Shown in pieces: positions 28,621 through 37,726 of a stretch of DNA of 64,000 nucleotides. Source of the DNA: Hyphococcus sp. (lineage in GTDB: Bacteria; Pseudomonadota; Alphaproteobacteria; Caulobacterales; Parvularculaceae). Every line of letters begins with the position of its first letter. Position 1 is the first letter of the stretch. The stretch spans positions 1 to 64,000 of the forward strand of contig JAJFGA010000085.1 of NCBI GenBank assembly GCA_021776375.1, written 5' to 3'. Both the position numbers and the translations under genes were made by a program. Under the pieces are notes generated by a model that did not search any database, was not told the DNA's origin, and worked only from the letters and a program-made list of their open reading frames with translations.

Positions 28621-28773
28621 ATGTATGAAACCCTTTCGCAAATCGCTCAAACTTACGGGCTTGTTCTGTTTGTCATCGCTTTCGCGCTGGTGCTGGTTTA
28701 TGCATTGAACCCGCGTAACAAAAAGTCGTTCGACGAGGCCAAGCGTATTCCGCTCGAAGAAGAGGAAATCTGA
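28621..28773 (+). CDS. ccoQ: cbb3 oxidase small subunit CcoQ
   Basis: 50 aa, too short for many gene callers. One membrane helix (about 12-28, GLVLFVIAFALVLVYAL) is followed by NPRNKKSFDEAKRIPL, the usual CcoQ tail. CcoQ helps keep the cbb3 complex assembled and stable. It lies between ccoO (6 bp upstream) and ccoP, whose ATG begins 1 bp after the ccoQ stop. Confidence 0.92.
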   Translation: MYETLSQIAQTYGLVLFVIAFALVLVYALNPRNKKSFDEAKRIPLEEEEI

Positions 28774-28774
28774 C

Positions 28775-29644
28775 ATGGCGGAAAATGAGATTGACGAACA
28801 TTCGGGTATCGAGACAACCGGTCATTCCTGGGATGGCATCAAGGAGCTGAACAATCCACTGCCGCGCTGGTGGGTGATCACTTGGTATATCTGTATTGTC
28901 TTCTCGATCATCTATATGATCTTAATGCCGGCATGGCCGGGCATCCATAGTTACACCAAGGGCCTGCGCAATCATTCAGAGCGCGCCAATGTAGCCGCCG
29001 CCATGGCCGATCTTGAGGCTGGCCGTAATGTAACTTTGAAAAAATTATTGGTGGTCAGGTCGGTTGGCGACATCGAACAAGATCCTGATTTGTTGCAACT
29101 TTCGATGGCTGCCGGCGCGTCGTTGTTCGGCGATAATTGCGCCACCTGCCATGGGTCGGGTGGTCAGGGTTTTAGCGGCTATCCGAATTTGATCGATGAT
29201 GACTGGCTTTGGGGCGGTACATTTGCAGCTATTCAGCAAACGCTGCAACACGGCGTGCGCGCCGACGATCCCGAGGCGCGGATAGGTGTGATGCTGGCTT
29301 ATGGACGTGACGGAATGTTGCCGCGCGAGCAGGTCTCGGATCTGGTTGAGTATGTGACCAGCCTGTCTGGCGGTGAGGCGGACGCGCAAGCAATCGCCAG
29401 AGCTACACCAGTTTTTGCGCAAACATGCGCGTCCTGTCACGGCGCTGATGGCAAGGGCAATCAGACTCTAGGCGCCCCGAACTTAACTGACGGGATTTGG
29501 CTTTATGGCGGCGAGCGCCAAAATATCCACGAAACCCTTCAAAATGGCCGCGGCGGCGTCATGCCGGCTTGGACAACGCGGCTCTCTGATGAGCAAATTG
29601 TCGCGCTGGCCGTCTATGTTCATTCCCTTGGCGGTGGTGAATAA
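28775..29644 (+). CDS. ccoP: cbb3 oxidase dihaem subunit III
   Basis: 289 aa. The N-terminal cytoplasmic stretch includes the conserved GHSWDGIKELNNPLPRWW. One membrane helix (about 38-55) follows, then two cytochrome c domains with CATCH (C122) and CASCH (C218). It receives electrons from the bc1 complex or soluble cytochromes. A gap of 69 bp separates it from ccoG, the largest in the operon, so the assembly genes may have some independent expression. Confidence 0.96.
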   Translation: MAENEIDEHSGIETTGHSWDGIKELNNPLPRWWVITWYICIVFSIIYMILMPAWPGIHSYTKGLRNHSERANVAAAMADLEAGRNVTLKKLLVVRSVGDIEQDPDLLQLSMAAGASLFGDNCATCHGSGGQGFSGYPNLIDDDWLWGGTFAAIQQTLQHGVRADDPEARIGVMLAYGRDGMLPREQVSDLVEYVTSLSGGEADAQAIARATPVFAQTCASCHGADGKGNQTLGAPNLTDGIWLYGGERQNIHETLQNGRGGVMPAWTTRLSDEQIVALAVYVHSLGGGE

Positions 29645-29713
29645 AATAACAAAATCCACCGCTCGCGTGAAAGATGAAACGTCCCAGGCGGTACTGGTGT
29701 ATGAACGGGACTG

Positions 29714-31225
29714 ATGAGCCAAACGCACACATTGATTGAGGACGGAAAACCTGTGGTTGCCCGAGAGGCGGCGGTGGGCGTTGAACGCGTCGATGTCGAG
29801 GCCGTGAACAGCGCCCCCAAGCGCGAGCTCTATAAAGCGCGCGAGCCGATTTATCCAAAACTCGTGCATGGCAAGTTCCGCACGCTGAAATGGGGCGTAT
29901 TATTTGCGACCCTTGGTGTCTATTATGCGCTGCCCTGGCTGCGCTGGGCGCGCGGACCTGGTGAGCCGGATCAGGCGGTGCTGGTGGATTTTCCCGGTCA
30001 GCGATTTTATTTCTTTTTTATAGAGATATGGCCCGATGAACTTTATTATGTCACGGGTCTGTTGATCCTTGGCGCTCTGGCGTTGTTTTTAGCGACGGCG
30101 CTGTTTGGGCGGGTGTGGTGTGGATACACTTGCCCGCAAACGGTGTGGACGGATCTTTATATCGTCGTCGAGCGATTGGTTGAAGGCGATCGAAACAAGC
30201 GCATGCGTCTGGCTTCTGCGCCGTGGAGTCTAAACAAAATCAGCAAAAAGTTCGCCAAGCATTCGCTTTGGTTATTGATCGCCATGGCGACCGGTGGCGC
30301 TTGGGTGTTTTATTTCCATGATGCGCCGACCATCCTGCCCCAACTCTTGCTCGGGCGCGCGCCGATGTCGGCTTACCTGTTCATGGGAATATTGACGTTT
30401 ACAACCTATATTTTCGCGGGCTCCATGCGTGAGCAGGTTTGCACCTTTATGTGCCCGTGGCCGCGCATTCAAGCTGCGCTTACCGATGAGGAAACGCTGC
30501 AGGTCACCTATCGCGAAGATCGCGGCGAACCGCGCGGGGCGCACAAAAAAGGCGAGAGCTGGGAAGGGCGCGGCGATTGCATTTCGTGCCGGGCTTGCGT
30601 CGCCGCCTGTCCTATGGGCATCGATATCCGCGACGGCGCGCAGCTTGAATGCATTAACTGTGCGCTATGCATCGACGCTTGCGATGATATTATGAAAAAA
30701 GTTGATCGCCCGACAGGGTTGATTGCTTATGACACCGATAAAAACAGGGAATTGCGCGCCGCTGGAAAGAAAGAGGCTTTCAACCTTATCCGCCCCCGCA
30801 CCATATTATATGCATTCGTGCTCGGGCTTGTTGCCGTAATGATGGCATATGGTCTTTCGAAACGGGCAACCATTGAGCTCAACGTCTTGCGTGATCGCAC
30901 GCCGCCATTTGTTCAGCTCTCCAGCGGATCGATACGCAATGCTTACACCGTAAAGATCCTCAACAAGGCGAATGAAACACGAGACCTGGTGTTGAAAGTT
31001 GATGCGCCAGATGGAGCGCAGATCAGTGCGATTGGCGAGACGGTGGAGGACGGGAAAATTCAGATCAACACTGAGAGCGACTCCGTTCATTCCGTCCGTC
31101 TTTTCGTGACGCTTCCCCAAATCTCAATCACAAAACCATCGGTCCCGGTGACCATCTCCATCCTTGATCCGCAAAGCGGGGAAGAGGCGGCCAATCCCAC
31201 AGTATTTTTGTCGGAGGGAAAATGA
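29714..31225 (+). CDS. ccoG: CcoG/FixG iron-sulfur assembly protein
   Basis: 503 aa. Four to five membrane helices surround a cytosolic loop with two ferredoxin-type 4Fe-4S motifs: CISCRACVAACP from C289 and CINCALCIDAC from C313. CGYTCPQTVW and CTFMCPWPR are further cysteine motifs. The C-terminal third is a periplasmic immunoglobulin-like domain. In studied bacteria CcoG reduces Cu(II) to Cu(I) for the CuB site of cbb3 oxidase. The stop overlaps the ccoH start by 4 bp. Confidence 0.94.
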   Translation: MSQTHTLIEDGKPVVAREAAVGVERVDVEAVNSAPKRELYKAREPIYPKLVHGKFRTLKWGVLFATLGVYYALPWLRWARGPGEPDQAVLVDFPGQRFYFFFIEIWPDELYYVTGLLILGALALFLATALFGRVWCGYTCPQTVWTDLYIVVERLVEGDRNKRMRLASAPWSLNKISKKFAKHSLWLLIAMATGGAWVFYFHDAPTILPQLLLGRAPMSAYLFMGILTFTTYIFAGSMREQVCTFMCPWPRIQAALTDEETLQVTYREDRGEPRGAHKKGESWEGRGDCISCRACVAACPMGIDIRDGAQLECINCALCIDACDDIMKKVDRPTGLIAYDTDKNRELRAAGKKEAFNLIRPRTILYAFVLGLVAVMMAYGLSKRATIELNVLRDRTPPFVQLSSGSIRNAYTVKILNKANETRDLVLKVDAPDGAQISAIGETVEDGKIQINTESDSVHSVRLFVTLPQISITKPSVPVTISILDPQSGEEAANPTVFLSEGK

Positions 31226-31713
31226 GCACGCGTACTTTCCGTTTGAAAGGGTGGCATGTGCTGGCGATGTTGCTCAGCTTTTTCGCGCTCGTCGCGGGCG
31301 TCAATGCGATTTTTGTAACCCTCGCGGTGCGTTCATTTCCGGGCGAGGAGGAGAAAAAACCCTACCTTCAAGGCCTTCACTATAATGACAGCCTGTCGCA
31401 ACGGCGCGCACAAGAAGCACTCGGCTGGTCTGCTGAAATCGCAAGCGCTCGTCTGCAAGGTGACGTAGCGATTATTGAATTGGTATATCGAAGCGCTGAC
31501 GACGCGCCAATATATGCGCTTGAGGTCAGAGGACAGATAGGTCGCCCTGCGAGCCGGGCTAATGATCAGGCGCTGGTTTTTACATCGACAAGCGATGGCG
31601 CATACCGCGCAGAAATTGAAGGCCTGGCGCCTGGCGCATGGAAACTGACAGCGCATGCGCAAAATACGCGCGGCGAGGCGTTTGATCTGGATACAAAACT
31701 GGTGCTCGAATGA
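31222..31713 (+). CDS. ccoH: CcoH/FixH cbb3 assembly protein
   Basis: 163 aa. One N-terminal membrane helix (about 12-34) is followed by a periplasmic beta-rich domain with LHYNDSLSQRRAQEALGW, the conserved YN block of FixH. CcoH is a small single-pass protein needed for cbb3 assembly and stability. It overlaps ccoG and ccoI by 4 bp each, so the three are translationally coupled. Confidence 0.92.
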   Translation: MSTRTFRLKGWHVLAMLLSFFALVAGVNAIFVTLAVRSFPGEEEKKPYLQGLHYNDSLSQRRAQEALGWSAEIASARLQGDVAIIELVYRSADDAPIYALEVRGQIGRPASRANDQALVFTSTSDGAYRAEIEGLAPGAWKLTAHAQNTRGEAFDLDTKLVLE

Positions 31714-33965
31714 CGCTAGCAACGGCAGATGCGGGAGTCGCCGAACAGGAGCGCGGCTGCCCGAGCGGACTTGAACCGCCGGCTGATGGATCACTGATCG
31801 ATCCGGCGCCGTTCGTGCGCCGCATCAATGGTGTTGCGCGTCTCGACATGGCCGTTTTCGGCGCCAAATGCGCCGGTTGCATCCGCAAAATTGAAGGCGG
31901 CATGAATGCGCTGCCGGCGATGCAATCTGCACGACTTAATCTATCGACTGGGAAATTATCCCTGATTTGGCGCGACGGCGGGTTTGCCCCCAGAGAAATC
32001 GTTGAACGTCTCGATGCGCTTGGCTACCGCGCGGCTCCGTTTGATCCCGAAAAGGTCGAGCAAGAAAACGACGCCGATGGACGACGATTGTTGCGCGCCC
32101 TTGCTGTTGCCGGTTTTGCAACCGCCAATGTTATGTTGTTGTCTATTGCGGTCTGGGCGGGAAGTGACGGTGAGATGGGGCCGGGCGCGCGTGGGCTAAT
32201 GCATTGGGTCTCCGGTCTGATCGCCATTCCAGCGGCGCTATATGCGGGCCGGCCGTTCTTTTCTTCCGCCATCCGCGCACTGAAAGGCGGCCACGCCAAT
32301 ATGGATGTGCCGATTTCGCTGGCGGTTATTTTAGCGCTTTCAATCAGCCTGTTGGAAGCGATGCAGGGCGGTGAGCACGCCTATTTCGATGCGGCTGTGA
32401 TGTTGCTGTTTTTCCTCCTCATCGGGCGTTATCTCGACCACCGATTACGGCTTCGCGCCAGAGCTGCAGCACGTGATTTGCTAGCGCTGCAATCGGCGAC
32501 CGCAAGCCGCCTCAGCAAGGATGGAACATTGACGGCGGTTGCGGCGCGCGAGATAGCGCCGGGCGATCTTTTAGTGCTGGCGCCAGGCGATCGCGCGCCG
32601 GTGGACGGTATTGTTGAAGAAGGTGCGTCAGATGTAGATCTGTCGTTGGTGACTGGCGAGAGTGCGCCGGTTCATCTGATGAAAGATGGTGTTCTTCACT
32701 CGGGCGTTCTCAATATTTCCTCGCGCCTCGTGATGCGTGCAACCAAAACTAGGGACGACTCACTGATTGCCGACCTCACACGCCTCATCGAAGCGGGCGA
32801 GCAATCGAAAAGCAAATATATTCGCCTCGCCGACAAGGCTGCATCACTCTACGTGCCTGTGGTGCATACGCTGGCGCTGACCACGTTTCTCGGATGGTTT
32901 TTCTTGATGGATGCGGGGCTTCGCGTTTCGATGATGAACGCTGTAGCCGTACTCATCATCACCTGTCCATGCGCCCTTGGGCTTGCCGCGCCAGCGGTGC
33001 AGGTTGTTGCGACAGGCCGGTTATTCAAGTCCGGCGTGCTGGTGAAATCAGGTGATGCGCTGGAGCGTCTTGCGGAAGTTGACGCTGTTGTTTTCGATAA
33101 AACCGGCACGCTGACATTCGGCAAGCTGCGGGTTGCGAACGCGGATGAAATCTCAAAAGATGTACTTATGGGTGCTGCTGCACTAGCACGCATCAGTCGC
33201 CATCCATTGTCACGTGCAATTGTCGCTGAGACGGGGCCGGGACGGGCCGCGCCGGATGCGGTGGAACATCCCGGATTTGGTATTGAAGGAACGGTCGATG
33301 GTGCGCACGCTCGTTTAGGCCGCGGCGATTGGGTTGGCGTAAATGCCGCCGGTGGCGGTGCAACGGAAGGCTGGTATATGTGCGGAGACGATGCTCCTGT
33401 GCGGTTTCTTTTTGAAGATCGTCTGCGCGATGATGCTGCCACAACGATTCGAAAGCTGAGGGATCACGGGCTTGAAGTTGAAATGCTGTCCGGTGATCGT
33501 CAGGCGCCGGCGAGCGCCGTTGCCGAGATGCTCGGCGTTTCAACCTGGAGGGCCGAATTGACGCCACAAGACAAGATCAAACGGCTTGAGAGCCTGAAAG
33601 CATCAGGGAATAAAGTCGCCATGGTTGGCGATGGCCTAAACGATGCGCCCTCGCTCGCTGGCGCGCATGCTTCGCTATCACCAGGGACGGCCGCTGACGC
33701 CAGTCAGGCGGCGGCGGATTTCGTCTATCAAGGCGAAGGGATCAGCCCGATAATTGAAGCTATTGATGTCTCACGCAAGGCGCGGCGCCGAATTTTAGAA
33801 AACTTTGCCTTTGCGGCGGTGTACAATCTATGCGCTATCCCGCTCGCCGTGTTCGGGTTTGTAACGCCGTTACTCGCAGCGGCGGCGATGTCGGGGTCGT
33901 CGATTGTCGTAACGCTGAACGCCTTGCGCCTTGCTGGCGCACATAAACGGAAAATGGCCTCATGA
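31710..33965 (+). CDS. ccoI: Copper-translocating P1B-type ATPase CcoI/FixI
   Basis: 751 aa. An N-terminal heavy-metal-associated domain with C54-A-G-C57 is followed by eight predicted membrane helices. The transport motif is C419-P-C421, the phosphorylated aspartate is D463 in DKTGTLTFG, the actuator motif is VTGES, and the hinge is GDGLNDAPSLA. It exports Cu(I) for insertion into cbb3 oxidase and is not a general copper-resistance pump. It overlaps ccoH and ccoS by 4 bp each. Confidence 0.95.
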   Translation: MTLATADAGVAEQERGCPSGLEPPADGSLIDPAPFVRRINGVARLDMAVFGAKCAGCIRKIEGGMNALPAMQSARLNLSTGKLSLIWRDGGFAPREIVERLDALGYRAAPFDPEKVEQENDADGRRLLRALAVAGFATANVMLLSIAVWAGSDGEMGPGARGLMHWVSGLIAIPAALYAGRPFFSSAIRALKGGHANMDVPISLAVILALSISLLEAMQGGEHAYFDAAVMLLFFLLIGRYLDHRLRLRARAAARDLLALQSATASRLSKDGTLTAVAAREIAPGDLLVLAPGDRAPVDGIVEEGASDVDLSLVTGESAPVHLMKDGVLHSGVLNISSRLVMRATKTRDDSLIADLTRLIEAGEQSKSKYIRLADKAASLYVPVVHTLALTTFLGWFFLMDAGLRVSMMNAVAVLIITCPCALGLAAPAVQVVATGRLFKSGVLVKSGDALERLAEVDAVVFDKTGTLTFGKLRVANADEISKDVLMGAAALARISRHPLSRAIVAETGPGRAAPDAVEHPGFGIEGTVDGAHARLGRGDWVGVNAAGGGATEGWYMCGDDAPVRFLFEDRLRDDAATTIRKLRDHGLEVEMLSGDRQAPASAVAEMLGVSTWRAELTPQDKIKRLESLKASGNKVAMVGDGLNDAPSLAGAHASLSPGTAADASQAAADFVYQGEGISPIIEAIDVSRKARRRILENFAFAAVYNLCAIPLAVFGFVTPLLAAAAMSGSSIVVTLNALRLAGAHKRKMAS

Positions 33966-34123
33966 CGGTACTTTTTTACCTGATACCTATTGCCCTTTTT
34001 CTGGGCGGATTAGGGTTGGCGGCTTTCATGTGGGCGCTCAAAGCTGGGCAATTCGATGACCCGGACGGAGCCGCCGAGCGCATTCTTCTGGATGATGATC
34101 TGGAAGAAAGTGGGTCTGACTAG
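33962..34123 (+). CDS. ccoS: cbb3 oxidase maturation protein CcoS
   Basis: 53 aa. An N-terminal helix (YLIPIALFLGGLGLAAFMWALK) is followed by GQFDDPDGAAERILLDDD, the standard CcoS pattern. CcoS is needed for haem and copper incorporation into CcoN. The ATGA overlap with the ccoI stop shows coupling. Its 3' end overlaps the convergent DUF2189 gene by 4 bp. It closes the cbb3 operon. Confidence 0.93.
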   Translation: MTVLFYLIPIALFLGGLGLAAFMWALKAGQFDDPDGAAERILLDDDLEESGSD

Positions 34124-34878
34124 GCTGTAGTTATAGTGTCGCGATAAGCGTGCCAGCTGGCATGCCCGAGAAGCGGGAAAGCAATAGCCAGGCCGACAAA
34201 GAAAGTTGCAATCCCTGCTGCTGTAATGATCCCAATCAGCCAGGCCCATAGCAACATTGGCGCAGGGTTCTCCCGAACCGCTCTAATTCCCTTATGGATG
34301 GCGGTGAAAGCATCGGTATCTTCGCTCATGAGCGTGGGGATCGAGAACACCGTCAAAATGTAGATGCAAAACGCGATAGCGCCGCCAATCAACGAGCCAA
34401 CCGCCAACATCGCAATACCCGCGCGGCTCGATAGTGCTACGCTTAAGAAGTCGCCAATGGGTTGATAGTTTGCTGATGCAAATAACGCATAGAGAACGAG
34501 TGCAATCAGCATCCAGACTAATGCGGCGAACATCAAGAAAAATCCAACTAAGGCAATCTGCGTTGGTGATTTTGTTTTGACAAAGACAATCTCACCCAGA
34601 TTGAGCGGCTCGCCAGCATCCAGCCGACGGCTTATTTCATAGAGTCCAACCGCGACTAATGGGCCTATCAGTGCAAATACGCCAAACACCACCGGGATGA
34701 AGGCCGATAAACCAGATCTCCAGAGGGCGATGATGATTAATAAACCGCCCCCAACCACCAGCGTGCCATAGCCGATTGAATACACTGGCGCGCGCCAAAG
34801 GTCGCGCCAGCCGGCGGCCAGCCATCGCCATGGCGCATCATTAGTCAGTCGTATTTGTGGTTGGGATGAAGTTGCCAT
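34120..34878 (-). CDS. DUF2189 integral membrane protein
   Basis: 252 aa with about six hydrophobic helices. The N-terminal WRWLAAGWRDLWRAPVYSIGYG and the YEISRRLDAGEPL loop match the DUF2189 family, often seen near cbb3 oxidase genes in proteobacteria; its function is unknown. It is convergent with ccoS, with a 4-bp overlap of the ends, so no room exists for a terminator between them. Confidence 0.8.
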   Translation of the reverse strand: MATSSQPQIRLTNDAPWRWLAAGWRDLWRAPVYSIGYGTLVVGGGLLIIIALWRSGLSAFIPVVFGVFALIGPLVAVGLYEISRRLDAGEPLNLGEIVFVKTKSPTQIALVGFFLMFAALVWMLIALVLYALFASANYQPIGDFLSVALSSRAGIAMLAVGSLIGGAIAFCIYILTVFSIPTLMSEDTDAFTAIHKGIRAVRENPAPMLLWAWLIGIITAAGIATFFVGLAIAFPLLGHASWHAYRDTITTA

Positions 34879-35125
34879 AGCTGACTCTTAGCACTTTATG
34901 CCCACCTGTTTCTACCGAGTTTTGCAAGAATTCTCTGTAAATTCTCGTATAACTTGTGGGAGAGGGAGACCAGTTCGGCTGAGATTGGTTCTGCCGCAGC
35001 CTAGCCTGCGCGAAATCTACGGGTCCTTCCGGTGATTGCTGTGTATTTCTAGCGAGCGGGTTTTATTTTTTGCGGGATCAGCTATCACGGTTTTGCTGCG
35101 GCGACGCGCGGCTGGAGCGGTTAGC

Positions 35126-36091
35126 ATGCGTATAGGAACAAGATCAAGCGCGATGGCGCTAGCGCAGACGCGAGGCATTGCGTCGCAATTGAGAGAGGCG
35201 CGCTCCGGTCTGGACGCTGAAATTGTGCGCTTTGCGCCGCGTGGCGATCGCGACCAGGTGTCGAAGCTTGCGCGTCATGGCGGCAAAGGCGGGGCGTTTG
35301 TCGGGGAGATTCGTGACGCGTTGCGCGACGGCTTGCTCGATGCGGCGATGCACTCTTTGAAGGATATGCCCGGCGACGAAGAAGCGCCCGGTTTGGTGAT
35401 CGCCGCTTACCTTAAGCGTGAGCCATTCGAGGACGCTCTGGTTTTGCGCGAGGACCACGATCTGGATGGTTTTATCCGCGCAGAAGCGGCAGGCATGAAA
35501 ATCGGCACCAACTCTGTGCGGCGTGCTGCTTACCTTCGCCGACTCTATCCGCAGGCGGAAATCATTCACTACCGGGGTGCGGCCGATACTCGCATTCGAA
35601 AGCTTGACGAACGCGTCATGCAAAAGCTGCCCGATGGCGGGGAGGTTGGCCCGGCCGATGCGTTGGTGGTGGCTAAATGTGGGCTGGAGCGGGTTGGTTT
35701 TGCTGACCGCATCGCCCGTGTGTTTTCAGCCGATGAAATGCTTTGTGCCGTCGGGCAGGGCATAGTCGCCGTTGAATGCCGCCGCGACGACTGGAAAACG
35801 CGTGAACAGCTTGCGCTGATCGACGATGCGGACGCACGCTGCGTTGCCTGGGCGGAGCGAGAATTGCTCTGGGTGCTGAACGGGCATTGCAATACTCCAA
35901 TCGCCGGGCTTGCTGAAATTAGCGGTGACCGGCTGACGCTGCGTGCGGCGGTGATGAGTGAGGATGGCCAGGAAATTATTGAGTATCAGGGCAAAAGCGC
36001 AGCGGACCGTCCGCGCGAACTTGGCCGCGCCGCCGGGCTGGACTTATTGGGTAGGGGCGCCGGAAAAATTATTGAGGCATCACGAGTCTAG
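35126..36091 (+). CDS. hemC: Porphobilinogen deaminase (hydroxymethylbilane synthase)
   Basis: 321 aa. MRIGTRSSAMALAQT opens the protein. The cofactor region HSLKDMP, the arginine-rich GTNSVRR and GQGIVAVE are all present. The dipyrromethane cofactor cysteine is C255 in LNGHCNTPIAG, where many homologues have NGGC. It polymerises four porphobilinogens to hydroxymethylbilane for haem. The start at 35126 is chosen for its GGAG and for matching the family N-terminus; an upstream extension is unlikely. It lies near the haem-rich cbb3 operon. Confidence 0.94.
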   Translation: MRIGTRSSAMALAQTRGIASQLREARSGLDAEIVRFAPRGDRDQVSKLARHGGKGGAFVGEIRDALRDGLLDAAMHSLKDMPGDEEAPGLVIAAYLKREPFEDALVLREDHDLDGFIRAEAAGMKIGTNSVRRAAYLRRLYPQAEIIHYRGAADTRIRKLDERVMQKLPDGGEVGPADALVVAKCGLERVGFADRIARVFSADEMLCAVGQGIVAVECRRDDWKTREQLALIDDADARCVAWAERELLWVLNGHCNTPIAGLAEISGDRLTLRAAVMSEDGQEIIEYQGKSAADRPRELGRAAGLDLLGRGAGKIIEASRV

Positions 36092-36118
36092 TATACGCGT
36101 GGGCTCTAAGCGGTGACC

Positions 36119-37006
36119 TCAATGCGTCGTGAGCTTGCCGCGGCCCTCATTGAGTATTGCATTGCCCCTGAGCTCTGGTGTTGCCGGCGTGGTATTTCGG
36201 AGCAACACGCCGTTTGGGTGGCGGTTGATGATGTGATTATTGACGATCACCAATCCTGTCGCTTTGCCACCGCGGCTAAGATCGAAATTTATTATCGTTG
36301 CATTATCCCCATCGGCGGTCTGTATGATGGTGTTGTCGCGGATGGTTACGTCGCCACCCTTTGAGACATCGATGGCGTAGCTTGAACGTCCGTCAGCGTC
36401 ATCAAGGACGGATAGCCGAATGTCTGTTCGCTCAGTCAGAGACTTTATGTGATGACCAATCCGGGTGCCGGAAAATTTGCTTGCGAAAACATTGAGCGCG
36501 GCGCCGCTCGAAACATAGATACCGTGAGAATAGCCGTCGCCATAGCCGTTATCGACGAAACTCGAACCGTGAATGGCGATGTGTCCGGTTGCGGCTCCGG
36601 TAGCGAGAATGCCGTTTTCATTATCTTCAAAGAGGCTGCCGATGACAGTTAGGTGCTCTCCGTCATGGCGGATTCCAGCGCCATTGTGGTCGGCGGATCG
36701 GGCGCCCTTGAAAGTGATGTTTTCAACGCGCAGGGAAACGCCGGGCATTGAATTGAGGAGGCCTTTTTCAACCAGTGCTGACGAGAATATAACAACCTCG
36801 CCCGTACCGATTAGTGTCAGGTTGCGCCGGATTTTTATTTCGCCGATGTCGTAACGCCCTGCGGCGATAGTCACGATTTCGCCGTCGCGCGCGCTTGCAA
36901 TCGCGCGTTTGATGTCTTCTTCATTGACGACGGCAGTGTTGGCCGATGATGGGGACGGCGCGCAGGCGGTCATCGCGAAAGCAAGGAAAATTAAAATCCG
37001 TATCAT
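36119..37006 (-). CDS. Right-handed beta-helix lipoprotein
   Basis: 295 aa. A lipoprotein-like signal (MIRILIFLAFAMTAC, C15) suggests membrane anchoring, although the lipobox is not perfect at -3. The body has repeated IxIxxN coils (VENITFKGARS, LTVIGSLFEDNENGI, IAIHGSSFVDNGYG, VTIRDNTIIQT, LVIVNNHIINR) typical of parallel beta-helices of the NosD/pectate-lyase type. Such folds often bind or cleave polysaccharides. No catalytic residues can be assigned. It is convergent with hemC, with 27 bp between the stops. Confidence 0.8.
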   Translation of the reverse strand: MIRILIFLAFAMTACAPSPSSANTAVVNEEDIKRAIASARDGEIVTIAAGRYDIGEIKIRRNLTLIGTGEVVIFSSALVEKGLLNSMPGVSLRVENITFKGARSADHNGAGIRHDGEHLTVIGSLFEDNENGILATGAATGHIAIHGSSFVDNGYGDGYSHGIYVSSGAALNVFASKFSGTRIGHHIKSLTERTDIRLSVLDDADGRSSYAIDVSKGGDVTIRDNTIIQTADGDNATIINFDLSRGGKATGLVIVNNHIINRHPNGVLLRNTTPATPELRGNAILNEGRGKLTTH

Positions 37007-37048
37007 CGGTCGAGTATAGCGCTCGATATTTTTTATTTTCCTAACGTT

Positions 37049-37726
37049 TTACCCGGCGCCAGGCGTCTTGGCGGCTGCCTGTGTTAAGGCCTCGGCTAGG
37101 CGCACCGGGGGCATAGCGCCGGAAAAGCCCGTGCGCTCATTGACAATATAGGTCGGCACTCCGGTAACGCCCGCCTGGCGAAAAGCCGCCGCTTCAGCGA
37201 GGACTTCATTGGCGCTTTTCGGATTAGTGAAGTCAGCTTTGGCATTATCTGGGTCGAGCCCTGCGGCCTCGGCAATCGCGATCAGTATTTCCTCATCGCC
37301 GATATCGGCGCCCTCATCCCAGAATGCGGCATAGAGTTTTTCCGCAAGGCGTTCCTGCGCACCATCGAAATGTGCAAGGCGGATAAGCTGGTGGGCTTTC
37401 CGTGTGTTGGGCAGATGTTTGGGAATCTGCGGGTCGAATTTGAAACCGGCGCCAGCGGCGGCGGCCTTCAGCGACAATACCATTTGTTCGCGTTGCGCGT
37501 TGTCGGGAAATTTTTTCACGTAATACGCCTCACGGTCAATACCTTCCATAGGCGTGTCAGGGTTGAGCTGATAGGCGCGAATGCGCGGCAGAACTTGAAA
37601 ATCATCGCTAATCCGGTCGCGCGCGCGCTGGAATGCTTTCAGGCCGACATAGCACCAGGGGCAAACCGGATCGGACACAATATCCACCAGAATGCGCGCG
37701 CGGGTTTTCGTTTCTGTAGAGCTCAC
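37049..37726 (-). CDS. DsbA-family oxidoreductase (FrnE-like)
   Basis: 225 aa, without a signal peptide, so cytoplasmic. The thioredoxin-fold active site is C22-P-W-C25 in DPVCPWCYVG. GVTGVPTYIVNERTGFSGAMPP is the cis-proline/C-terminal block of the FrnE/DSBA-like subfamily, which includes 2-hydroxychromene-2-carboxylate isomerase relatives. A disulfide-related redox role is likely; the substrate is unknown. The start codon overlaps the end of the upstream crotonase gene by 4 bp, so the two are co-expressed. Confidence 0.88.
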   Translation of the reverse strand: MSSTETKTRARILVDIVSDPVCPWCYVGLKAFQRARDRISDDFQVLPRIRAYQLNPDTPMEGIDREAYYVKKFPDNAQREQMVLSLKAAAAGAGFKFDPQIPKHLPNTRKAHQLIRLAHFDGAQERLAEKLYAAFWDEGADIGDEEILIAIAEAAGLDPDNAKADFTNPKSANEVLAEAAAFRQAGVTGVPTYIVNERTGFSGAMPPVRLAEALTQAAAKTPGAG

